Translations under genes and position numbers: made by a program
The notes under the pieces: model-generated
Seen by the model: the letters and a program-made list of their open reading frames with translations, nothing else
Told to the model about the DNA's origin: nothing
The model's database searches: none
Part shown: piece by piece, positions 1 through 6,403 of the stretch
Layout of the letters: each line of letters starts with the position of its first letter
Numbering within the stretch: the first letter of the stretch is position 1
DNA from: an uncultured Alphaproteobacteria bacterium
GTDB taxonomy: Bacteria > Pseudomonadota > Alphaproteobacteria > Micropepsales > Micropepsaceae
Length of the DNA: 51,146 nucleotides
Direction: 5' to 3'
NCBI GenBank assembly: GCA_902825865.1
Contig: CADECX010000019.1
Coordinates: 1-51,146 of the forward strand

Positions 1-620
1 ACCCAGACAATCGTCAGCCAAATGTCGGCGTACCATTCCGGCTCGGCATATTCGCGGCTTTCCGTTATCCCAAGGAGATAGCCGGTTCCCGCCAGGACGA
101 TGAACGTGTTGTAGCCCCAGAATACCAGCCAGGAGAGTGACCCGCCGAACAGGCGCGCGCGGCACGTGCGCTGAACGACGTAAAAGCTTGTGGCGATCAG
201 CACATTGCCACCAAAGGCGAAGATCACCGCCGAGGTATGCAGGGGACGCAGCCGGCCGAAATTGGTCCAGGGCTCATCCGCAAAGTAAAAGAGACTGGGA
301 AAGGAGAGCTGCAAGGCGATGATGACGCCGACCAGCATGCCGGCGATGCCCCAGAACATCGAGGCGCCGACGCCCGCCTTGACCACAGCTTCGGCGTATG
401 GGCGCTTCTCGTCTATCGGATCTTGCCCGACATACATCCACATGTACCAGACGCCGATGATGGCCATGCAGGTGCCGAAAATCCAACCCTGCGCCACCAT
501 GCGCGGGTCGGGCGAATGGGCGGCTTCGATCACGGACGCGACCAGGCCGAGAAAAATCACCAAGGGCATGAAATAGTGATCGAACCGCCAGGGGGTCTGC
601 TTCACCTCAGCGGTTTGCAT
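1..620 (-). CDS. ccoN: cbb3-type cytochrome c oxidase subunit I, N-terminal part
   Basis: This is the catalytic, haem-copper subunit of the high-affinity cbb3 terminal oxidase in the inner membrane. About 206 residues are visible; the rest runs off the left edge. It starts at ATG 620 with AGGAAA eleven bases upstream. The frame reads MQTAEVKQTPWRFDHYF, then several hydrophobic segments, and carries the CcoN signature GRLRPLHTSAVIFAFGGN, whose His is the expected low-spin haem ligand, followed by SFYVVQRTCRARLFGG. An extended segment precedes the His-bearing helix. A FixK/FNR-type box lies about 190 bases upstream, which fits induction at low oxygen. The family call is firm. Confidence 0.93.
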   Translation of the reverse strand, partial: MQTAEVKQTPWRFDHYFMPLVIFLGLVASVIEAAHSPDPRMVAQGWIFGTCMAIIGVWYMWMYVGQDPIDEKRPYAEAVVKAGVGASMFWGIAGMLVGVIIALQLSFPSLFYFADEPWTNFGRLRPLHTSAVIFAFGGNVLIATSFYVVQRTCRARLFGGSLSWLVFWGYNTFIVLAGTGYLLGITESREYAEPEWYADIWLTIVW

Positions 621-762
621 GCTGCTTTTCCTGAACGAGATTTTCGTTTGAGGGCGGTGTGGAATGATTCTGGTTGCAGGACTCGCGCGCGATATCGCGC
701 GCGCTCTGGCACCAAGCCGTCCAGCCGGTGGCGGGTGTGATTGACTTTTCGCTTGTCGGCAT
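607..762 (-). CDS. possible small protein overlapping the ccoN start
   Basis: A 51-codon open frame begins MPTSEKSITPATGW and stops 14 bases inside ccoN in another frame. Its ATG has a GAGGGG Shine-Dalgarno five bases upstream, and the leader GAGGGGCGCC-ATG resembles the GGAGGTGCCG leaders of the two other FixK-box genes here (1152 and 4564). The predicted product is hydrophilic with two Cys and no membrane segment. No family is recognised. It could be a translationally coupled leader of ccoN or a chance frame; part of it is made by a 20-bp palindrome. Evidence is context only. Confidence 0.4.
   Translation of the reverse strand: MPTSEKSITPATGWTAWCQSARDIARESCNQNHSTPPSNENLVQEKQHANR
684..703. 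repeat. 20-bp perfect palindrome in the ccoN leader
   Basis: A perfect self-complementary 20-mer centred on GATATC with seven alternating CG/GC bases on each side. It lies between the FixK/FNR box and ccoN, inside the possible 51-codon frame. With no loop it could be a dimeric protein site or a chance GC run. Confidence 0.6.
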
Positions 763-812
763 GGCGCCCCTCTTTGATCGGCCATTTGTCGCCCGTGGCG
801 TGGCTATGCGCC

Positions 813-826
813 TTGAGGCCGATCAA
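813..826 (-). promoter_or_regulatory. FixK/FNR-type box upstream of ccoN
   Basis: TTGAGGCCGATCAA fits the FNR/FixK pattern TTGAT-N4-ATCAA with one mismatch. A class II promoter would start RNA near 778 on the minus strand, 16 bases before the ATG of the 51-codon frame and about 160 bases before ccoN. The -10 candidate near 784-789 is weak. Confidence 0.6.
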
Positions 827-835
827 ACGCACGGG

Positions 836-1075
836 TCAGAGAGGCCGAAAAACTCTGCAAATATGCTGAAATACCGAGGGCTGCGACCAAATGAACAGCC
901 CGGCCGCCAAGCATAGTCCGGCCGAAAGAATCAGCATCCACGCAATGCTTGCGCGCCAGCTGTTCACGCAGCAGACGGAGCCGCCATCGGCCGGCGAATT
1001 TGGCATGACCGATAGCCCAAGCGGGCCCAGCACCATCGCCAGGAGCATGCAACACACCATGCTGTTATCTGCCAT
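836..1075 (-). CDS. possible small membrane protein
   Basis: A 79-codon frame with two hydrophobic stretches, roughly residues 6-24 and 43-63, and two Cys-Cys pairs (CC at the start of the first helix and CCVN before the second). It ends RVFRPL. Starts at ATG 1075 or ATG 1060 are possible, neither with a clear Shine-Dalgarno. It is divergent from the 1152 gene and shares its intergenic FixK/FNR box. No family is recognised, and it may be a chance frame. Confidence 0.35.
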   Translation of the reverse strand: MADNSMVCCMLLAMVLGPLGLSVMPNSPADGGSVCCVNSWRASIAWMLILSAGLCLAAGLFIWSQPSVFQHICRVFRPL

Positions 1076-1093
1076 GCCCGCGGCAAGAACAAT

Positions 1094-1107
1094 TTGATCG
1101 CGCGCAA
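1094..1107 (+). promoter_or_regulatory. FixK/FNR-type box, class II position
   Basis: TTGATCGCGCGCAA fits TTG(A/C)-N6-(T/G)CAA. Its centre (1100.5) is 41.5 bases before about 1142. A -10 candidate CATGAT at 1129-1134 (4 of 6 matches to TATAAT) gives the same start point, leaving a leader of about ten bases before ATG 1152 that still holds GGAGG. Confidence 0.65.
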
Positions 1108-1151
1108 GGCAACGTCGCGGGGAACTTTCATGATGCACAATGGAGGTGCCG

Positions 1152-1559
1152 ATGTTGCAAGCAGCTGTCCCTTTCCACCTATTGATCTGGATTGATCATC
1201 AAGTGGCAAATCTTTTCCACGTCACGCGAGATTCGGTTGTGCCGATTAAGGTCATAGACGCTCCTGACCGCGGCTTGGGCCATGTTGATCACAGAGCGGG
1301 CACTCCGGGCGCAGGCCATGCACCCGTGCCGGCCGAATTTCTTGAACAAGTAACCCTGGCCCTTGGGACCTCGCATCAAGTTCTTATTGTAGGCCCCTCT
1401 AGTACCAGGCATGCGCTGTATGACTACATCGCACGAAACGCGCCCAACCTGGCCAAACGCGTCATCGCCGTGGAGCCAATGGATCGTTGCGGTACGCAGG
1501 AAATGCTGGAGTTTGCCACTCCGTTTTTCCGGCAAGCCGATCGGATGAATCCACCCTAG
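1152..1559 (+). CDS. translational machinery protein, bacterial archaeo-eRF1-like
   Basis: A 135-residue protein resembling the small eRF1 domain-like (baeRF) family often annotated as translational machinery protein or host-attachment protein. It shows the opening LLIWIDHQVANLFHV, a central GHVDHRAG with AGHAP, LIVGPSSTRHALYDYI, and the tail FRQADRM. The family is thought to be linked to ribosome-associated stress responses; the exact role is unproven. ATG 1152 is preferred over the in-frame ATG 1140 because GGAGG (1142-1146) then sits six bases upstream and because the FixK promoter predicts RNA starting near 1141. It is followed after 13 bases by a flavodoxin-fold reductase. Confidence 0.75.
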   Translation: MLQAAVPFHLLIWIDHQVANLFHVTRDSVVPIKVIDAPDRGLGHVDHRAGTPGAGHAPVPAEFLEQVTLALGTSHQVLIVGPSSTRHALYDYIARNAPNLAKRVIAVEPMDRCGTQEMLEFATPFFRQADRMNPP

Positions 1560-1572
1560 CCGTGAAGCGCGC

Positions 1573-2151
1573 ATGAAACACATTCTGATCATAGATGGGA
1601 ATCCGGATCCTTCGCCCGACAGGCTCAGCAGCGCACTCGCGCGCGCCTACCAAGAGGGGGCTGAAGGACCGGATTGCACGGTTCGGCGCATCAATGTTGG
1701 AGAAATTGATTTCCCAATTCTGCGAAGTGCCGCCGGATTTGCCGTCAATCCCCAGGACACAGCGATTGTAGAGGCCCGCGCGGCTTTCATGCTGGCCGAG
1801 CACATTGTTTTTATCTATCCACTTTGGCTCGGCGGCCCGCCCGCCCTGCTAAAAGCGTTCATGGAGCAAGTTGCCCGGAATCAATTCCTCCTGGGCGAAA
1901 ACAAGCGCGGCTTTCCGCTGAAAAAGATGAAATGGCGCTCGGCCCGGATCCTTGTCACGATGGGCATGCCGCCGCTTATCTATCGCACGATCTTCGGTGC
2001 CCACGGCGTGAAATCCTTTAACAGCGGCATATTGCGGCTGGCTGGCTTCTCGCCTGTTCGCACGAGCTATTTCGGCGGGTCCGATATCGTATCGCCAAAC
2101 ACCGGACGGATCATTGAGCAGGTACGCGACATGGGGCGCAAGGCCGTTTGA
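1573..2151 (+). CDS. NAD(P)H-dependent oxidoreductase, flavodoxin-like fold
   Basis: A 192-residue cytoplasmic flavoprotein of the NQO1/KefF/MdaB-like quinone reductase group. The opening KHILIIDGNPDPSPDRLSS is the first strand with the FMN/FAD phosphate loop, and YPLWLGGPPALLKAFMEQV is the hallmark second motif of the family. Such enzymes transfer two electrons from NAD(P)H to quinones or similar acceptors. It sits between the FixK-box gene at 1152 and the NO reductase, so it is probably co-transcribed under low oxygen. The true electron acceptor cannot be told from sequence. Confidence 0.8.
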   Translation: MKHILIIDGNPDPSPDRLSSALARAYQEGAEGPDCTVRRINVGEIDFPILRSAAGFAVNPQDTAIVEARAAFMLAEHIVFIYPLWLGGPPALLKAFMEQVARNQFLLGENKRGFPLKKMKWRSARILVTMGMPPLIYRTIFGAHGVKSFNSGILRLAGFSPVRTSYFGGSDIVSPNTGRIIEQVRDMGRKAV

Positions 2152-2191
2152 GGTGAGCGACCTCTCAACTGCAACTGAGCCGGGGGACAGC

Positions 2192-4450
2192 ATGTTTGAC
2201 ACAGCACACGCCGATACGGAGACGTTGTCGCCTTGGTGGGGCCGTGCGGTCGCCTTCACCTTCGTCATGGGCTTCGCAGTCCTGATTCTGCTGACTTTCA
2301 AGGCGTATCAGAACGCGCCGCCTATCGCGGCCCGCGTTGTCGATCCCTCGGGTGCTCTTGTTTACACCGCGGAAGATGTCCGGCGCGGGCAAGAGGTGTT
2401 CCTGAAGCATGGACTAATGGACAACGGCACCATTTGGGGCCATGGCGCCTATCTTGGTCCCGACTTCGGGGCTGCGGTGCTGCATGACTGGGCCATCGAC
2501 CTTGCCGGGCGGACGGCGCAAAGCCGATTCTCCAGAGCCTATGCGGATTTGAGTGCTGGCGAACGCGCTGGCGTGGATGGCGAGGTGGGCGCGCTGCTCA
2601 AAACCAACCGCTACGATCCCGGGACGGATACACTGACCTTGCTTCCCGCTGCCGTTGACACCTTTAACAAGGAAATAGAAGTCTGGAGGAAATATTTTGA
2701 GCATCCGGTCAACAATGGCGGCCTGCCTGTACGCGCCGTCAATGACCCGCAAGAGCTGCACGATCTGACGGCCTTTTTTTCCTGGGCAGCCTGGAGTTCC
2801 GTGGCGCGGCGCCCCGGCACCGCCAATTCCTATACCAACAACTTCCCTTATGACCCGCTGGCTGGAAACCATCCCAGCGTTGCCGCTTTGGTGTGGAGTG
2901 CGATCAGCATCATCGCGCTTCTTGGCGGTACCGCCATCGTATTGCTGGCTTTCGGAAAATTCGACTATCTCGGCTGGCATGGCAAACCTTCCTCACGCCA
3001 GAGCTGGGCCGTGAGCGCGGCACAGTCCTCGACACTCAAATTCATGGCGGTGGCCGCGCTGCTGTTTTTGACCCAGACCCTGATTGGGGGCGCCGTCGCG
3101 CATTATCGGGCCGAACCAGGCTCATTCTACGGCCTCGATCTGACAGCAATATTTCCCAGCAACCTGTTGCGGGCATGGCACCTGCAGACGGCGATATTCT
3201 GGATCGCGACTTCTTATGTCGCAGGCGCGCTTTTTGTCGCGGAACTTCTAAGTGGCGGCAGTCACCACCGCCAAGTTCTGGGCATCAATGTCCTGTTCGG
3301 GGCAATCCTGGTTGTGGCGGTGGGCAGCCTGCTGGGCGAATGGGCAAGCCTGAGAGGCCTATTGCCCAAAAGCTGGTTCTGGGTGGGCGACCAAGGATGG
3401 GAATATCTGGAGATCGGCCGTTTCTGGCAAATCCTGCTTGCCGCCGGACTATTGTTTTGGTTCTTCCTGGTCTGGCGGGCTATCGCACCCGCTCGCCGTG
3501 ATCCCGCGAAACGAGCCTTTGCCAATTTCTTCCTGATCGCGGCCTTCGCCATTCCTCTGTTCTATCTGCCTGCCCTCTTTTTCGGAGCGCGGACCAACTA
3601 CACGATTGTCGATGCGTGGAGGTTCTGGATCATCCATCTATGGGTGGAAGGGTTCTTTGAGTTCTTTGTAACCGTGATCGTCGCCGTCATTTTCTACGAG
3701 ATGGGACTGGTGAAGCGGATATCGGCGCTGCGCACGATCTACCTGGACGCCATCCTGTATTTCGGCGGCGGATTGATCGGTACCGGTCACCACTGGTACT
3801 GGACCGGACAGACCGAACTCAACCTCGCCGTCTCGGCGGTCTTCTCGGCGCTTGAGGTCGTACCCTTGACCTTGATCACGCTTGACGCCTGGGATTTCGT
3901 GAAAGTGACCCATGGCGACGAATCGATCGTCAAACGCCATCGCTGGACCTTCTATTTCCTGATGGCCGTCGGCTTCTGGAACTTTCTGGGGGCGGGCGTT
4001 TTCGGCTTCTTCATCAATACGCCCATCGTCAGCTACTACGAGGTCGGCACCATTCTCACGCCCAATCACGGCCACGCGGCCATGATGGGGGTGTTCGGGA
4101 TGTTGGGGGTGGCATTGATGCTGTTCGTGCTTCGTGAAACCGTCGCGGATGCGATCTGGCCCAAGCTGGAGAAATTCGTCCGCGTATCGTTCTGGGGCCT
4201 GAATATCGGTCTTGCGATGATGGTGGCGCTCAGTCTCTTTCCCGGCGGGATCATGCAGCTCCATGACGTCATCAACAATGGATACTGGCACGCCCGTAGT
4301 CTGGCCTACACGGCCACTCCTTTGGCGCGCACGCTGGAATGGATGCGGATGCCGGGCGACCTGGTTTTCATTTTCGCAGGCGCCATCCCGCTCACGGGTG
4401 CGGTGTTGCTGGGGTACAGCTCGCTATGGAGGAAAAGTCGGGCGCCATAG
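2192..4450 (+). CDS. norZ: quinol-dependent nitric oxide reductase (qNOR)
   Basis: A single-chain NO reductase of 752 residues that reduces two NO to N2O in the inner membrane with quinol as donor. After the first membrane helix comes the extended periplasmic domain typical of qNOR, followed by the NorB-like haem-copper-type core. Seen there are HLQTAIFWIAT, HLWVEGFFEFF with its Glu, the GTGHHWYWTG pair (His533-His534), and NHGHAAMMGVFG near the end. There is no haem c motif, so the donor should be quinol. ATG 2192, after GGGGGACAG, is preferred; an upstream in-frame start at 2114 would overlap the previous gene. In this context NO detoxification at low oxygen is likelier than full denitrification, since no other denitrification gene is visible. 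Confidence 0.92.
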   Translation: MFDTAHADTETLSPWWGRAVAFTFVMGFAVLILLTFKAYQNAPPIAARVVDPSGALVYTAEDVRRGQEVFLKHGLMDNGTIWGHGAYLGPDFGAAVLHDWAIDLAGRTAQSRFSRAYADLSAGERAGVDGEVGALLKTNRYDPGTDTLTLLPAAVDTFNKEIEVWRKYFEHPVNNGGLPVRAVNDPQELHDLTAFFSWAAWSSVARRPGTANSYTNNFPYDPLAGNHPSVAALVWSAISIIALLGGTAIVLLAFGKFDYLGWHGKPSSRQSWAVSAAQSSTLKFMAVAALLFLTQTLIGGAVAHYRAEPGSFYGLDLTAIFPSNLLRAWHLQTAIFWIATSYVAGALFVAELLSGGSHHRQVLGINVLFGAILVVAVGSLLGEWASLRGLLPKSWFWVGDQGWEYLEIGRFWQILLAAGLLFWFFLVWRAIAPARRDPAKRAFANFFLIAAFAIPLFYLPALFFGARTNYTIVDAWRFWIIHLWVEGFFEFFVTVIVAVIFYEMGLVKRISALRTIYLDAILYFGGGLIGTGHHWYWTGQTELNLAVSAVFSALEVVPLTLITLDAWDFVKVTHGDESIVKRHRWTFYFLMAVGFWNFLGAGVFGFFINTPIVSYYEVGTILTPNHGHAAMMGVFGMLGVALMLFVLRETVADAIWPKLEKFVRVSFWGLNIGLAMMVALSLFPGGIMQLHDVINNGYWHARSLAYTATPLARTLEWMRMPGDLVFIFAGAIPLTGAVLLGYSSLWRKSRAP

Positions 4451-4503
4451 CGTCTCGCAGGCGCTGGGCCGGCTTTTCCATCATCCGCACCTCCTTTGAG
4501 GGC

Positions 4504-4517
4504 TTGCGCCTGATCAA
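4504..4517 (+). promoter_or_regulatory. FixK/FNR-type box upstream of the universal stress protein
   Basis: TTGCGCCTGATCAA fits TTG(A/C)-N6-(T/G)CAA. Its centre is 41.5 bases before about 4552, which would again leave a leader of about twelve bases (GGAGGTGCCGCC) ahead of ATG 4564. The -10 region is weak. Confidence 0.65.
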
Positions 4518-4563
4518 TGCATTGGCTCTGCGGCAAGGGCAATCTCAATAAGGAGGTGCCGCC

Positions 4564-5385
4564 ATGAGCTATAGATCGATCCTCACCCACGTCCCCATTG
4601 GCCATGACAATAGCAACGTCTTTGCCGTGAGCGGCCAATTGGCCGAAATGTTCGACGCCCAGATTATCGGCATTTCAGGCGCGCAGTTGACCCGGCCCTA
4701 TTCGGAAGTGCCGGTGGCCGACATCATGCAGCGTGAGCGGGAAGCGGCGGAGAAGGCGCTCGAGCAAGTCGAACTGGATTTTCGCGCCGCCTTCCGGTCC
4801 AGCAATAGCAAAGTGTCTTGGCGTTCCGCATGTGACTTTTGGCCGGTATCCGAATTCCTGGCGCAGGAAGCCCGCGCCGCCGACTTGATCGTGACACCGC
4901 CCGAGGCCGTCACCTTCTTGGACCGGCTCGACGAAACGCATCTCGGTCCTCTTGTTCTTACGGCCGGGCGCCCCGTGTTGATTATCCCAAGGGAGCATCG
5001 CCGCCTGAACCTCGATAAAGTCGTGGTGGCTTGGAAGGATACCCGAGAGGCCCGCAGAGCCGTTATGGACGCGCTGCCGCTGCTGCAAAAGGCACATGCG
5101 GTATCGGTCGTCGAGATCTGCTCCCCCGGAACGATCAAGGAAGCGCACCAGCGTACGGAGGACGTGGCTCGGTGGTTGAAGTCCCATGGCGTCGAGGCCC
5201 ATGGGATCGCGGAATCCTGCGAATTCAACGAATTGGAAGGCTTGAGAGCAAGGCTCCGCAACAAGGGCTGCGACTTGCTGGTGGCGGGAGCCTATGGACA
5301 TACGAGGCTGCACGAATGGGCCTTTGGCGGAATCACCATGGACCTCCTGCTGCCTGGCAGCCATTGCACAATTTTATCCCATTGA
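4564..5385 (+). CDS. tandem-domain universal stress protein
   Basis: A 273-residue cytoplasmic protein with two UspA folds, roughly residues 1-145 and 150-273. The second domain keeps the nucleotide-loop pattern GAYGHTRLHEWAFGG and ends SHCTILSH. The first lacks a clear copy of that loop, so only domain two is likely to bind ATP. Tandem Usp proteins are frequent members of FixK/FNR-type regulons, and the box 47 bases upstream supports that here. It starts at ATG 4564 with AGGAGG eight bases upstream. Its stop is 14 bases before the next gene. Confidence 0.9.
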   Translation: MSYRSILTHVPIGHDNSNVFAVSGQLAEMFDAQIIGISGAQLTRPYSEVPVADIMQREREAAEKALEQVELDFRAAFRSSNSKVSWRSACDFWPVSEFLAQEARAADLIVTPPEAVTFLDRLDETHLGPLVLTAGRPVLIIPREHRRLNLDKVVVAWKDTREARRAVMDALPLLQKAHAVSVVEICSPGTIKEAHQRTEDVARWLKSHGVEAHGIAESCEFNELEGLRARLRNKGCDLLVAGAYGHTRLHEWAFGGITMDLLLPGSHCTILSH

Positions 5386-5399
5386 GGGCTTTTGAAGCG

Positions 5400-6071
5400 G
5401 TGACAGAAGTGGATTCAAACCGGCGTGTCGGCTTGTATTCCGCGTCTGCTTCCGCCGCGCTAAGCACCACATACGTCCTTGGGCAGGTCCTGGAGTGGCA
5501 GGGACGGCTGGGCTCGGCTGGCGGCCCCAATAGCACAAGCACTCCGCTGGGGATCGCGGTGCTGCTTACGCCATCTCTGCTCCTCGGATTCACATTCGTG
5601 ACAATGATGGCGGCACTCCATCAAACGTCGCCTTCAAGCAGAAAAGCCGTCAGCCAGGCTGCACTGGCTTTCGCCACCATGTATGCGACTTTGGTCACCC
5701 TGGTCTATTTCGTGCAACTTACACTCGTCGGGCCGAGAATGTCCGCTGGCGACATGGCCGAAATTGAGTTTCTGCGATTCGTCCCCTATCGCTCGTTTCT
5801 TTTCGCAGTCGACTTGCTCGGCTACAGCTTGATGAGTTTGGCCACGCTATTTGGGGCGCTCGCTCTTCCCGATATTCCTTCGGCCCGCGCGCCGAGAATC
5901 TTCATGCTGGCAACCGGTATTCTGCTTCCGGCGATAGCGCTGCAAATGTATTTCCCGCAGCTGATCTGGATTGCGGCGCTATGGGGGCTGACATTCCCCG
6001 CTGCTGCGTTTTCTATTGCCGCGATGTTCGCCGGTCTTCGGGTCCCTTTTGCTATCGACCGTAAGGACTAA
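5400..6071 (+). CDS. multi-pass membrane protein of unknown function
   Basis: A 223-residue protein with about six hydrophobic segments, for example around LGIAVLLTPSLLLGF, FATMYATLVTLVYF, FAVDLLGYSLMSLATLF and WIAALWGLTFPAAAFSIA. No ATG suits. GTG 5400 is chosen because GAGGG lies ten bases upstream; TTG 5382 and GTG 5409 are alternatives. It follows the Usp gene by 14 bases, so it probably belongs to the same low-oxygen transcript. I do not recognise the family. Confidence 0.7.
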   Translation: MTEVDSNRRVGLYSASASAALSTTYVLGQVLEWQGRLGSAGGPNSTSTPLGIAVLLTPSLLLGFTFVTMMAALHQTSPSSRKAVSQAALAFATMYATLVTLVYFVQLTLVGPRMSAGDMAEIEFLRFVPYRSFLFAVDLLGYSLMSLATLFGALALPDIPSARAPRIFMLATGILLPAIALQMYFPQLIWIAALWGLTFPAAAFSIAAMFAGLRVPFAIDRKD

Positions 6072-6113
6072 CGCCCGGAGACGCTGGGGCCGGCTCTGAT
6101 GTTCGTCGGTATT

Positions 6114-6127
6114 TTGAACGGTATCAA
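6114..6127 (+). promoter_or_regulatory. FixK/FNR-type box in the 6072-6403 gap
   Basis: TTGAACGGTATCAA is a good TTGA-N6-TCAA match. It lies 43 bases after the previous stop and about 280 bases before the GH20 gene, in an AT-rich stretch. Its spacing to the best -10 (6164-6169) is about 55 from the predicted start, not the ideal 41.5, so activation is not assured. Confidence 0.5.
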
Positions 6128-6138
6128 TCCCCATCACA

Positions 6139-6169
6139 CTGACAATAATCTTGAAATATACGGTATAAT
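6139..6169 (+). promoter_or_regulatory. candidate promoter
   Basis: CTGACA (6139-6144) and a perfect TATAAT (6164-6169) are separated by 19 bases, slightly longer than ideal, in the most AT-rich part of the gap before the hexosaminidase gene. ACGGTAT occurs twice nearby (6118 and 6160). Confidence 0.4.
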
Positions 6170-6209
6170 CAATGTCTTATAGACAAGTCGGTGATCTCAC
6201 CTACCGCAC

Positions 6210-6244
6210 CATTCATCTGCGCCCATTCCGGGCGCAAATGAATG
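6210..6244 (+). other. strong hairpin in the leader of the GH20 gene
   Basis: Arms 6210-6224 and 6230-6244 match in 14 of 15 positions around a five-base loop (ATTCC). There is no T run after it, so it is not a classic terminator. It would lie in the 5' leader if the promoter at 6139-6169 is used. The rest of the gap up to 6403 shows nothing else I can support. Confidence 0.55.
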
Positions 6245-6403
6245 CCAAGGCGCGGCGCGCGTCAGCCTAGGGGCAGCGAAGCAGCCAGCGGCCCCGCGCG
6301 GCAGGAAACCCTGCACAGGCCCTCCCCACTGCCGATCATTTCGTTGACCTTCGCCAACGAATTTGCGCCATCTTGTCCGTCCGGAAAGAAGATGGGGGAA
6401 CGG

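Noticed and set aside
1182..1202. TTGATC and GATCATCAA text inside the eRF1-like gene resembling an FNR box
   Set aside because: The half sites have the wrong spacing for TTGA-N6-TCAA, and the site lies within the coding region.
6172..6270. 32-codon frame starting MSYRQVGDL in the gap before the GH20 gene
   Set aside because: No Shine-Dalgarno; it is crossed by the leader hairpin and has no recognisable similarity, so chance is likelier.
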